NCBI GenBank assembly: GCA_037176725.1
Contig: JAZBRS010000054.1
Coordinates: forward strand, 17,006,001-17,070,000
DNA length: 64,000 nucleotides
From: Posidonia oceanica
Taxonomy: Eukaryota > Streptophyta > Magnoliopsida > Alismatales > Posidoniaceae
Direction of reading: 5' to 3'
The notes beneath the pieces are model-generated. The model searched no databases. It had not been told where the DNA came from and saw nothing but the letters and a program-made list of their open reading frames with translations. Of this stretch, positions 1 through 10,480 are shown one piece after another. Every line of letters starts with the position of its first letter. Position 1 is the first letter of the stretch. A program made the translations under genes and the position numbers.

Positions 1-64
1 TGTCAGCGAGCAGAATAAGTAAATAAATGAACAAAAGCTGAAAAGTCAAAGGAAGGCGGATTAC

Positions 65-1186
65 CTGTGCCGGGACCAGCATCTCAAATAACAGACAGCC
101 GACAGAGCGATTGTCGTCTGCTGGCTCAAGGGCCTACTCAGCATCGGCCCAAAACAGTCCCCGAGGAAAGGGAACGCCGGTCGGAGGAACTAGAGGAGGG
201 GTAGGTCGCAGGAAGGCGAAATGATCCCACACCCACATCTACACGAAATGCAAGAACGTTTAGTGGCATACCAGATTCTGCAAAGTCACAATTAAACGTA
301 CTTTTTTACTTGAAGAAAAGGTAGATTCCCGCCTAACTGGCGAGAACTGCCATCCGTGAAGTGAAAGAGCGTAGAATACAGGTGCGCCAGGTTGGCTGCA
401 CCCCAAGCATACTCTCCTACTCGCTTCAGGTCCGCCAGGAGGGGAAGAAACACAGTGGACAACTTCGAGGAGGCGTGAGAGAAAAGCATCTCCCCGAACA
501 GCACCAGTAGGAAGGCCCGAAGCTGCTGATCAGCCTCCACACCCGATCCAACCACCGTCGCCGCCAAGTCGCTAACCCGGCGAACCGCAGAGGTGATAAC
601 CACGAGCTAGTGCCCGTTCATGGCTAGCTGTCTCCCAACGAGCTCTCGCACCAAAACAGGGTAGTCCGAGTGCCCCCGTCCCGTCACCGGTCGACTCGTC
701 ACCCGCAGACCAGTCAGCTGCACCATGTCCTCCAAAGAAAGGACAAACTCGCTTGCCCTCGTGACGATCGAGCTGGTGCGGAAGTTCCATCGCTCCGTGA
801 CGGCCTCCAGGAATATCGGACGCAGAGGAAAGTCCGGGATGGATAGAAAATGTCCGAATCCCATCTGATCCAGACGCTCCTGTTGGAAGGGAGCCAGCAG
901 GGATCGACGGATCTGTCCTTAGTAACAGTGGATCACAGTAGGGGCTCGACTCTGCAAAAGAAAAGAAATTGTCAGTCAGGCTGAATAATCAAGTTAAATA
1001 AAAGAAAAAAAATAGAAAAATGGCTACCTAGCCCCTCGAAGCTAGCGTGGCAGTAGCATACTCCAATCGGGACATGTTCCTATGCGGTCCCGACGCCTGT
1101 ATCTCGTCCTGAGGGATCTGGTCCTGCCAGAAGCCCGAGGGATCCCTTGCGCCACCCTCCACCTCTCGACGGACGAAGTCCACCAT
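65..1186 (-). pseudogene. Plant mobile domain (PMD) pseudogene
   Basis: Three exons can be read on the minus strand: 1186-1028 (starts at an ATG), 951-310 and 238-65. Introns have GT/AG ends; the acceptor before 951 has a pyrimidine-rich tract ending TTTTGCAG, the 71-nt intron 309-239 starts GTAAAA and ends GTAG, and a GTAATC donor follows 65. All junctions are phase 0. The protein has the PMD pattern: a GFGHFL/IPDFPL segment, an ERWNFRT...FVLSLEDMVQLTGL segment (like W-x-TFHLP...TLEDV-x-L-x-GL), LRAFLLVLFGEMLF, AHLYSTLFHF and WVWDHFAFLRP. Four in-frame stops (last codon of exon 1, near 920, 607-609, and in exon 3) make it non-functional as read. PMD proteins occur as host MAIN/MAIL1-type genes and as transposon passengers; this one abuts an LTR, so I infer a transposon-carried copy. 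The 3' part may lie left of the window. Confidence 0.75.
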
Positions 1187-1188
1187 GT

Positions 1189-3076
1189 TTCAAATCCCCA
1201 CCGGCGGAAGCACTGCTGTTGATGGAGAGGCGGTCGGCGAGAAGACGGGCAGTAAATGCCTTCCCAGAAGATCCGCTGAGTGCAAGAGGAGGAAGGTGGA
1301 CTGGTGCTGAGGTGATCGGGAGGGAGAAGCGAAGTTGAATTTCAAAGAAGAGGAGGGAGTTGGTTCGTGGGAGGAGGAAGGGAAATCCGGGGAAGAAGAA
1401 GGAAGAAGAAGAAAGGTGGAACGCGGGCCGGGCTGCGAACTGAAAAAGAAAAAGAAAGAAAGAAAAGAAAGAAGGAAGGCCGGAACGGGCCGGACTGGGC
1501 CCAGCAGGAGAGAAAAAAAGAAAAAGAAAAAGGAAGAAAGGGAGAAATGGAAGGGAAAAAGAGGAGAAATAAATTAGATAAAAATAAAATAAAAATAGAT
1601 AAAAATATTAGAATGATTGTGTTTTAAGTTAGGACCTTGATTAAGTTTTTTAATGATCGTTTTTGGTTAGTTAATTAGGTTTAGAGGAATTTTGGGTTTG
1701 ATTAGGGTTTTAAAGGTTTTCTTTGTCTTTGATTTGTTTTTTACTTTAATTAAATGTTTGTTAAGCCTTTTAAGTTGTTTTTTAATTATGTTTTTCTTGT
1801 TAAGTACTTGGGATGTTAGTTAGGATTTTTTAAAGTTTGCTTTTAAATTAATTAGAGTGGGTTTTAGATTTTTAGTCTTTCTTTCTTAAGTCTTCTTTGA
1901 TTTGTTTTTTGATTTTTGTTTGTTAAGCTCTTTTAATATTTTTTTAAATTAAGTTTTCATGTTAAGTTTTTAAGTGTTTTTGGATTTTTTTAATTGTCTG
2001 TTTTTCCTTTTACTTAGGGTTTTGAATTACTCTTTTTAAGTTTGTTAAGTTAGGTTTTTCTTTTCCTTAAGTGATTGTCTTAGTGTGTTTTTTTTTTAGT
2101 TGTTTTCTCCTCCTTTTTAGGATTTGTTTTTGATTATTTTTTAGTGGGGTTTTTACTTTGTTTGTTTTGGTTACATTTTAGTTTTTTTTTCTGATTTTAC
2201 AGCATTTTCTTTTGATTTGTTTTGCATTTTTTAGCTTGCATTCTTGGTTTTCTATTTTAGCTGGATTTAGTTGGGTTTAGGTTTTTAATTGTTTATTTAA
2301 TATTTTTAATTATTTTTCTTAGGGTTTTGGTTTGTTTTCCTTTTGTTTTAGAGTTTTAGAGGTTTTTAAGGTTTTTTTAGGGACTTAGTAAAAGAAAGAA
2401 AAAGAAAAGGGGAAGGAAGAAGAAAGGGGAAAGAGAGGAGGAATAAAGAGGAAGGGGAGGAGTTGAAGGAAATAATTATTTGAAAATCAAAGAAAATGGT
2501 AAAAATAAGATAAAAATAGGAAATAGATTGAGGAGAGATAGATGCACAAGGGGGGCCCACAGCCAGGCAAGAAAAAAGGAGAGAAGGGGATGAAGAGAAG
2601 GAGGATAATCAGGAGAGAGAGAGGAGAGAGAAAAGAATAATCCTGGAGAGAGAAAACGATAATTTGGGTAAATAGAGGGTTTAAAGGTTTTGAAAAGGGG
2701 TGAAAATTGGGAAATGTGTAGCCTAGGGTCTCTAGTGTTGGTTCTAGGTCTTTGGTTTAGTTTTGAGAAGGTTTTGGAAGGGTTTTGAGGTGTAGAAAAG
2801 GGGTAGTTTTACCTAGGCTTTCTAGGGTTTTTGGGAATAGTTTCGGGTTGAAAATTTCTAAGTGTTTGGGTAGGTTTACTAAGTAGGGGGTGATAGGTTT
2901 TCCTATGGTTTTTGGGTAAGTTTTGGGTTTGGGAAATAGGTGTAGGCTTAGGTCAAGTTTAGGCTTGATTTGAAGGGTAAGATGAAGAGGATTGGTGTAG
3001 TTTTGACCTAGGTTTAGATCCAGAAGTCACCAGAAGATCCCAATTGGTTCAAGCCTGTCAAAATGGGGTGTCAACA
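1189..3076 (-). repeat. 3' LTR of element A (partial)
   Basis: On the minus strand this begins TGTTGACACCCC directly after a purine tract, and matches 16904-15039. It includes an A/G-rich stretch (1335-1570), a T-rich stretch (1620-2360) and a second A/G-rich stretch (2390-2650). Short ORFs here are low-complexity artefacts. The match ends abruptly at 1189, where the PMD pseudogene begins. Confidence 0.85.
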
Positions 3077-3089
3077 GATGCCCCTCCCT
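3077..3089 (-). other. Polypurine tract of element A
   Basis: Minus strand reads AGGGAGGGGCATC directly before the LTR start TGTTGACACC. It is the expected plus-strand priming site for reverse transcription and fixes the orientation of the element. Similar tracts precede LTRs B (27518) and D (53377). Confidence 0.8.
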
Positions 3090-3819
3090 GAGCAAGGTCA
3101 AGCGAAGCGAGGCCGCTGCTCAGGGTTGACAAGACACCCCATCTGACCGACGGGAGCAGAGGTTTGTTATGGGCGTGAGCTACTTATTCGGCGGATGCAC
3201 CGAAAATCGTAAGCCGTTGCCGCAATGCAAAATGCAAATGCAATGCATGCAAATGCAGAAGTTAGTAAAAGTTAGTACAGATGCTGATGATGATGCTGAT
3301 GACGCTGGTAATGCTGATAATGTTGATGATGCTAGATGTTGAAGCTATGCATGAAGAGATGCTGTGCTGGAGTATGTGTGCTTGTGCTAGTGCTAATGCG
3401 GATGCATGTGCAGTGGGGATGGATGCTGAAGAGAGCGAAGCAGAAAGTACAAGCAGAAAGTGCGACAAGTTGGCTGCTCATCCAAGCTTGCGCAACAGGG
3501 GCTCCGGAAGGACCAGCGCTTGCCGCTCGGGCAAGTTGGCTGCTAGTCCGGGGGGTAGAGATCCTCGTCCGTTTGGGACAAGTGAAAGTGAGCAGGAACT
3601 CGCGAGGTCGTGAGGAAGAGAAAATGCTTGCCTCCAGGCGAGGCAGCAGGCGGGTAGAAAAGGCAGGAAGGGGTAATGTAATGCCAAGGAGGGAATGCAA
3701 TTGCAGATGAATGCTGTGCAAATGCAAATGGTATGCTTATGCTAAAGCTTACTACGCTGTACTCCTCTGGGGGAAAGCGAGATAGTGCATGCACGCGGGA
3801 GGGTGGAAAATGCAATGCA

Positions 3820-4032
3820 AGAGTTGAAAGTAAAGTGCTGAAAGGAAATTGCTGGAAGTAAAGTGCTTGTAAGGAAAGTGTTGGATGTAAAGTCGCTGTA
3901 AAGAAAGTGCTGGATGTAAAGTTGAATGTAAAGGCTGAATGTAAAGGTGCTGGAAAGTAAAGTGCTGAGAAGTAAATATGCTGGAAAGTAATGGCTGAAA
4001 GTAAAGTGCTGAGAAGTAAATATGCTGTGGAT
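3820..4032. repeat. Degenerate short tandem repeats (AGTAAAGTGCTG type)
   Basis: About 210 bp of imperfect units of roughly 15-25 bp built around AGTAAAGTGCTGGA. ORFs here are artefacts of the repetition. Confidence 0.65.
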
Positions 4033-4131
4033 GTGCATGCGGTGGCGGGCGCGGGCCCGGGAAAGCGAAATGCGGAAGTTGGTGTAAGGACCACAGAGGA
4101 GTAGCAGCGCAATAAGGGTGCAATGCTATGC

Positions 4132-4335
4132 AATGTTATGCAGTGGAATGCAGGGTATAAACAGTGGAGCGCCGGGCATACGGAACCGGGAAAATGATCG
4201 CAAGGCCGCATACTACTGCGAGTATCATCCAAAGCCGGCAAGCTGCGAAAGTCTTGCGGGTGCCGAGGATGATACCTTAGGCAATACACGAGCCAGGGGT
4301 TCGAATCCTAAGCACGCCATGTTCGTGCAATGATG
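4132..4335. repeat. 204-bp direct repeat, copy 1
   Basis: Near-identical to 4405-4608, offset 273 bp. It contains a long inverted repeat (TATCATCC ... GGATGATA, with an inner GCAAG ... CTTGC) and, on the plus strand, a perfect Pol III B-box-like GGTTCGAATCC at 4298-4308. Confidence 0.85.
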
Positions 4336-4404
4336 GAATGCAGTACTAGGACTGACTCTACAGAGGACACAAGGAAGCTATATGATGTCATGCAATGAAA
4401 TGCT

Positions 4405-4608
4405 AATGTTATGCAGTGGAATGCAGGGTATAAACAGTGGAGCGCCGAGCATACGGAACCGGGAAAACGATCCCAAGGCCGCATACTACTGCGAGTATCA
4501 TCCAAAGCCGGTAAGCTGCGAAAGTCTTGCGGGTGCCGAGGATGATACCTTAGGCAATACACGAGCCAGGGGTTCGAATCCTAAGCACGCCATGCCCGTG
4601 CGATGATG
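4405..4608. repeat. 204-bp direct repeat, copy 2
   Basis: Second copy of the block at 4132-4335, a few substitutions apart. The hairpin arms and the GGTTCGAATCC motif (4571-4581) are kept. One arm base differs (GTAAG for GCAAG), which still allows a G-U pair in a plus-strand RNA. Confidence 0.85.
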
Positions 4609-4659
4609 CGGTGCTGATGCCATGCCACACAATGCTATTAAACTATGATGAAAGGGGTG

Positions 4660-4865
4660 ATAAGTTAACGGACTTATCGCCGGATAGTTAGGGGGTATCG
4701 GCCCTCTGAAGAGTTGACGGACTCACCACCGGATAGTTTGGGCTATCAGCCCGAACGAGGAGTTAACGGACTCATCATCGGATATTTTAGGGCTATCAGC
4801 CCGAATGAGGAGTTAACGGACTCATCACCGGATATTTTAGGGCTACCAGCCCGAATGAGGGTGGA
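4660..4865. repeat. About 50-bp tandem repeats, four units
   Basis: Units contain GTTAACGGACTCATC, a CCGGATA block and AGGGCTATCAGCCCGAA. Diverged single or double copies recur near 5065-5110 and 6655-6755. The reverse complement resembles the array at 26330-26600 in element B. Confidence 0.75.
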
Positions 4866-7162
4866 AAGGGGGCGGGATACCGAACCAGAAGGTGCGGCAG
4901 AGGTCCAGAGACACTCCCGTGACAGTTGGGGATGTCAGCCCAATGCAGATGGAAGTGGGATACCAAGGGGCAGCAAAAAAGATGCCCCTGGTATCAAGAT
5001 GATGCCAGGGGACAACCGAAGCGCTCCTGGCACCGAAATGCGAGGATGGATAGATGAATGGATGATAGGTTGACGAACCTATCGCCGGGCAGTTAGGGGT
5101 GCCAGCCCAGATGCAAAGAATGAGGGATGCGGACGGATACATAGAAAACAGGAAACCCCCCGTGGTGGGTGTGCAATGGTCTCAGCGCGGACATGCTTCG
5201 TAGTGTCACGAGGTGACAAACGAGGGACATGCCGTTCATCCAGGACCTACCCAACACGGTGGGGCGGCAAAACTTTGAAAAACGCAGAGCCTCTGAGCGA
5301 GGTTAGGCAAAGAGTGCTCATCCTTAGCTCTGATTTTCGAAAACAGGGTGAAGAGAAGGTAAGTTATTACAGTATGCATTTTTTGGTGGCTTTGGACTCA
5401 AAAGCAACTGCACTAAAAGGGTGCTCCTGCACTTCCTGACTCAGGAGACTCGATCCTCGAGCAACGCCATGCCGAGTTGTGGTCGGTGGCTCTCTTTCTC
5501 ACTCTTGGCTCAGGATGAGGCTTTGGCTTCGCAGAGAATAGCCTTTGGCTGCAGGTAGGTAGCAGAAGCGTTGGATGCAGTTTCACAGCCTCCGTCTTAA
5601 TTCCTTGGGGATCGACTACCGCTTTTGACGCTCACAGGATGATGTTTCTTTTCCCCTAATGAGTGATTGGATCTGCATCTAGCCTTCAAGGAAATAAGTG
5701 TTGTCTGCACAAGGGTTGGAGCGTGCTGCTGTGCTCGGAGGGTGAGGCCAGGTCCTCCATATATGATGTCTTGTGCAGTTGCCAGTGTGGCGCTTGAAGT
5801 TGATAACTGAGGTGGCTTCGACGCTCGTCCGAATCACTCCTCTCATGAGTGCCTTCTTTCTTCAACTTCTTTCTTCATTTTTCTTTTGTGCTCAGCATGC
5901 ATATCAAGTTATCATATTCTTTTACTCACATGATCTCCATTCTTTTGGGATATGCATGTCTTCGCCCTCTTGGGGTAGCGGTCCCTGATGAGGCATTAAG
6001 AGTTCGGTTGATCCGCGTACACCCTCAGCCTCTGTAATGTGTGCTTGCAGCCTCTGGCTATGCTCCGCTCTGCTTCGGTCCTCTCCATGATCGGTGGACT
6101 CTCTCGATAAGGTGGATCTCGCTTGTAGTGTTCTAAAACTTAACGAGATGCTCTATTCTGCTCTCAATCTCACTTTGTAGCCACATACAAGAGATGGCGC
6201 TGTTCGGGTGAGTTCTGCCTGAGACCGTCGCTGCTTGACATCCTCTAGGCGCTGCTTGCTTGTCCATGGCCAGGTTTCTGATTATACAAATGTTTATGGG
6301 TTCTGTATTTTTTAGAAGGGAAGGGACAAGCATGTTTTTAGGTTTTTGCATTGGTTTTGTATTTTTTATGGTTTTTTAGGTTTAAGAAAACATAAAAGGG
6401 AAAACCAACAGCAATGCGAGAAAATATTTTTGCGTTTTTTTGATTTTCTTGATTTTTTTGGCATTTTTGTGCTTTATAGGATGCAAGAAATGGCATGTAT
6501 GTGCAGAAGGTGATATGCATGATGACAGATATGTGCAGGATGAACGTGCAGGGCGATAAATATGTGCAGGATGGCGTGAATGTGCAGAGGAATGTGCAGA
6601 GTGATAAATGAGATGATATGTGTAGAGAGTGGCAGATGTGTGCAGCAAAATATGCAGAGTGATAGGTTAACGGACCCATCGCCGAATAGTTAGGGATATC
6701 AGCCCGAATGATAGGTTAACGGACCTAATGCCGAGCAGTTAGGGGTGCCAGGCTGGATGATGTGAGATGAATGCAGGAAGCAGAAGGGATGCATGTTTTT
6801 TTTTAATGAGTTTTGTTGATTTTATACTTTTTATGATTTTCAGGCAAGGCGAAAAAACCGCAAAAACAAAACAAAACGAAAAGAAAAGCCAATGCAGAAA
6901 ACAAAAGAGAGGTTAGAAGGGCTTACCTGTCAGCAACCTCGGGAGGGAGGCGCTGGGTTCGCTCCTACGCTGCTGATGTTGTCGGCGGGGTCCATTATTG
7001 GCTGCAAAAGTTGGAGAAGAACATACTTGGATGACGCTGCACCTGGTCTTGCTGTCGACGCTGCCGTTGCATCTCCGAGCGTCCCTCGGACGAGATAGGG
7101 AGGACGGAAGAAGGGGATCGCGCCGATGAGGACCAGAAGGATCCATTGGAGCGGAGCGGGAT

Positions 7163-9331
7163 TCAGAAAAGATTGGGGTAACCCCTCGAGGTTCCGGCAG
7201 CTGCGAAGCCTGCAGGCTCGGAAGAGGAAGGGTCGGCTACACTAGGGCGTGCAAGTGCAAGTGCAGGTGTATGTGTATGTGCAGGCTCCTGCTCGCCAAC
7301 GCTGATGATCCTGCGGTCGATCAGGCGTTGAACGGCATCCCGAAGAGCGAGGCAGTTGTCCATCGAGTGCCCGGTGGCCCGATGGAAACTGCAGAACTGA
7401 TCCGTATCATGCCACCACGGAGGGGGGTTTGGTGACGGACGGGCAGCCGGGAGTCTCAGGAGCGACTCAACTTGAGGGAAGATGGCGCTCAGTGGTTCGG
7501 GGAGAGGCGTGTAATCACACTCAGCCCGACGAGGTCGTCTTTGCCCTGGATGGAGTCCTTGCCGAGCGGGTGCGACGTGATGCACGGGCTCGACGGTGGC
7601 AGTGTGTTCAGTGGGTGCAAAATTAGGTGCGTGCTCTAGCGGAAAAGGGTCTAGTTGACTCTCTGCATAGGCAGGCTCTTCGGGAGGATCGACACAAAAT
7701 TCGGAGAGCTGTTCGGAGCGGTCAGGAGTGGAGCTGTTGTTGTTGTTGCTGCGGCGATTGCTGGAGATGTTGGCCTGCCTAGCCAATGCAGAAAGTGCGG
7801 GGAAATGCCCACTTCGTAGCGAGCTTTCCATGCAGACACCAGCCCTAATCAGCGATGCATGACTAGTGATGTGTTGAATGCAAAGCAGAGTCCCAATCGC
7901 TGGTAGCGCCCCTTTAACGATCATCTCGATAGAATCCTCCTCGGAGGGTTTATCTTTGACTTGGGCGGCCAAGGAGCGCCAGCGACCGACATACTCCCCG
8001 AATGGCTCTTGGGGTCTCTGTTGGATGGCGACAAGATCCTCCCTATTGGGGATCAGGTCGAGGTTGAAAGCATACTGCTCAAGGAAGGCCTGAGAAAGAT
8101 CGGTCCAAGTTCGAACCGCTGCCATGTCAAGGGAAGTGAACCACTTGAGCGCGGGGCCGGTCAAACTCTTCTGAAACAGGCAGATAAGGAGCCTTTCATC
8201 AGCCTGAAGCTGAGCAAGGTCCCCGCAATATGCCTTCAGATGCGAAATAGGACAGCCTTTACCATTGTATTTATCGAAGACCGGGATGCGGAACTTCGAA
8301 GGGAGTGTGGCCTCGGGAATGAGACAAAGGTCGCGAAACTGGTAAGACTGGTGGTCCTTGCCCTGCACTAGACGTAGTGCTTTCTCTAGAACGTCCATCC
8401 TATCATTGATGGGGTCTGGATTGGCTGCCATAGGAGATGAGGCAACAGGGGCAGGGACCACATACGTCGAGTGGGTCGCACCTAAGTACTCCTCCGGATC
8501 CACCATCACGTCGCCTGATGGGGCAATGGGATGGCCGGCGCATCCGTGCGTGCGTGCAGTGTAGGCAGGAAAGTATGCTGGGTTCTGAACCTGATGCAAG
8601 GGGGATGGGTAGGTAACATGCTGTGTGGTGCGAGGTGCAGATTGTTGGAGCAACAGTTGCTGCACAGGCGCGATGCCGGGCAGTGAACCAGTGGGATACT
8701 GTGCTCCAACCAGCCCAAAAGACTGATCACCAGGAAAGAGAGTTGTATGCAGTGCATAGTGTTGTGCAGAAGCAGGAGACAGATGCCGCGCCCCCATCAC
8801 TGGAGCGGTGTGTAGCTCGAGCGATGGTCTAGGCGGGAGTGCAGTGTGTGCAACAGCAGGCCGCAGAGGAACCTCAGGAGCAATAGGAATACAAGAGGGT
8901 CGAACTGATAGAGCCATACCCTGCAGCAGCTGGATAGCGTCCATCAGGTGCTGGTACCGCACTTCAGGAGACCCGTGAGTGGGAACACTGAATTGCAGGA
9001 CCGGCCGGGAGGCAGACCCAAGAGATTGAGAACCTAAAGCAAAGGTTGTCGCAGTAGAAGGGATGTCGGGAACGACATATCCCCAGGACGAAAGGGTCAG
9101 AGGCGCCTCCGGAACGCAAGGGGCGGTCATCGAGACAGATTCGACGACCGGATCCGGAGTGGCACAAGTTTGCCAAAGACCCGCAGCAGAAGGGAGTACC
9201 CTAGACGCCTGAGGATGGAATCCTGGTGTCATAGAGGGCACAGAGCGAACAGAAGTGAAATTCGGAGAGACCCAAGTGGTAAACCCCTCCGAATCAGCGG
9301 TAAAGTGGAGCCCACCGACAGACTGGGCCAT
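7163..9331 (-). CDS. gag: Gag polyprotein of element A (722 aa)
   Basis: Intact ORF for the structural protein of an LTR retrotransposon, expected to form cytoplasmic particles and package element RNA. Residues 1-300 are Pro/Ser/Gln/His-rich and low in complexity. Residues 340-480 match the retrotransposon gag family: FRIPVFDKYNGKGCP, HLKAYC, LTGPALKWF, TWTDLSQAFLEQY and GEYVGRWRSLAAQV. A CHHC knuckle, CSFHRATGHSMDNC (C-x2-H-x4-H-x4-C), lies at about 647-660, the form common in Tat-lineage elements. The start at 9331 is the first ATG of the open frame and follows a long leader. No protease motif follows and the frame ends 4 kb before the 3' LTR, so gag is the only product seen. An uninterrupted frame in an old repeat landscape suggests recent insertion or selection on gag. 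The family call is firm; the particle role is inferred from the family. Confidence 0.9.
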   Translation of the reverse strand: MAQSVGGLHFTADSEGFTTWVSPNFTSVRSVPSMTPGFHPQASRVLPSAAGLWQTCATPDPVVESVSMTAPCVPEAPLTLSSWGYVVPDIPSTATTFALGSQSLGSASRPVLQFSVPTHGSPEVRYQHLMDAIQLLQGMALSVRPSCIPIAPEVPLRPAVAHTALPPRPSLELHTAPVMGARHLSPASAQHYALHTTLFPGDQSFGLVGAQYPTGSLPGIAPVQQLLLQQSAPRTTQHVTYPSPLHQVQNPAYFPAYTARTHGCAGHPIAPSGDVMVDPEEYLGATHSTYVVPAPVASSPMAANPDPINDRMDVLEKALRLVQGKDHQSYQFRDLCLIPEATLPSKFRIPVFDKYNGKGCPISHLKAYCGDLAQLQADERLLICLFQKSLTGPALKWFTSLDMAAVRTWTDLSQAFLEQYAFNLDLIPNREDLVAIQQRPQEPFGEYVGRWRSLAAQVKDKPSEEDSIEMIVKGALPAIGTLLCIQHITSHASLIRAGVCMESSLRSGHFPALSALARQANISSNRRSNNNNSSTPDRSEQLSEFCVDPPEEPAYAESQLDPFPLEHAPNFAPTEHTATVEPVHHVAPARQGLHPGQRRPRRAECDYTPLPEPLSAIFPQVESLLRLPAARPSPNPPPWWHDTDQFCSFHRATGHSMDNCLALRDAVQRLIDRRIISVGEQEPAHTHTPALALARPSVADPSSSEPAGFAAAGTSRGYPNLF

Positions 9332-10480
9332 TGCTGACTGAGTCTAAGTGAGCGGAAGCTGCGACGAGAGAGAAGGAAGTAGAGCCTAAGGAAAGCTACC
9401 GTCGGAAACGACGAGTAGCTCAGAGGAAGGACGCTCAGAGTCTGGGCAGCGGATCCCGCATGTACCTGCAAAAGAGTAAAGATGTTAGAAGTTGTATGCA
9501 ATAAAGAGTTATTAGGGGTGGCGTGAATGGCACACGTGCAAATGAATGCCCTAAAAAATGCGCTCTTTCACCATGCAAGTCCTGAGTAGATGACCTACTA
9601 GGACACACTCAAGGGTAGTGGGTTTAGACAGACTCTAGGTCAGAAAATAGCAGGTTCCCTGTCGAACTCCTGGCCCAAAGCTCAGGTAATAACAGGGTGG
9701 TGCGTTGGTGGCCTCGACCCCGCCAAAGCGTGGGTGGTACCCTCTACTAACACCAACACGACCCTTGAACAAAGGGGGGACAGACCGACTGACTTGCGCC
9801 ACGCCCAAAGCGGTGGAACAAGGGATCGGGACCATCCTTCGCAGACTGTGGGTGGACTCAGAAGAGAGAATGCATGCTTTCTAAGATGAATCAATCATGT
9901 AAAATGCTTTAGAGTCTTTTACTTACGTTTTATTAACCAGAAAGGGGGAACATTGCAAGTTATTGGCTATAGTTGTGCTTAGAAGTTATTGTTTAGCTTT
10001 ATTGTAGCTTTTAGATTAAGCAAAAGGGAAAGCATACATGTTTCTACTGTCCTAGGCATGGCATACGCAAAGGGGAAAGAGACAGACAAACTTGGCATGC
10101 AATCAATCACACAACAAAGCAAAGGGCATGCGCATGGCATGTGCAAGTGTTCATGGACATAATAGTGAAAGGAAAAGCACTTATCAGATCAAAAGGCATA
10201 TATACAGGGCATGTTCGTGCGCAGTGGCATAGCAAGTGTGTAAAAGAAGCACTCATCACTCAAAAAGCATGTATCGTTGCCAAACAAGTACGTAGACATG
10301 CATTGTGCAAGAAATAAAGCAACAATAAGCAAGCAAGATAAGGAAAGTAAAGACAGGTAAGCTGTAAAGCAGATAGGAGCAGAAGCAAAGAAACAAGCAA
10401 ACAATCAAGCAAACTAGACAAAGCAGACAAGGCGAAGCAGAAGCCACCGTGAAGTAGACGAAGGGGGTGCAAAACCTAAG
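9332..10480 (-). other. Leader of element A upstream of gag
   Basis: About 1.1 kb between the primer-site cassettes and the gag ATG. No protein family was recognised on either strand. The ORFs at 10189-10472 (-) are Leu/Cys-rich low-complexity frames that I do not support as genes. Confidence 0.6.

Larger units (their letters stand above)
3090..7162 (-). other. Long 3' untranslated region of element A
   Basis: About 4.1 kb between the gag stop and the purine tract with no recognisable pol domain on either strand. It holds degenerate AGTAAAGTGCTG repeats, a duplicated 204-bp block, and about 50-bp repeats near 4665-4860 with dispersed copies near 5065-5110 and 6655-6755. The segment next to the purine tract (3090-3140) has a close relative before LTR B (27450-27515) in the opposite orientation, which links the two elements. 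Confidence 0.7.

Noticed and set aside
3543..4289. 248-aa minus ORF and overlapping ORFs
   Set aside because: Covers degenerate repeats and one copy of the 204-bp block, has no family match and repeats in part in the second copy.
4260..4316. Possible tRNA gene around GGTTCGAATCC
   Set aside because: The acceptor stem does not pair, there is no anticodon arm and the region is too short; kept only as a tRNA-like motif finding.
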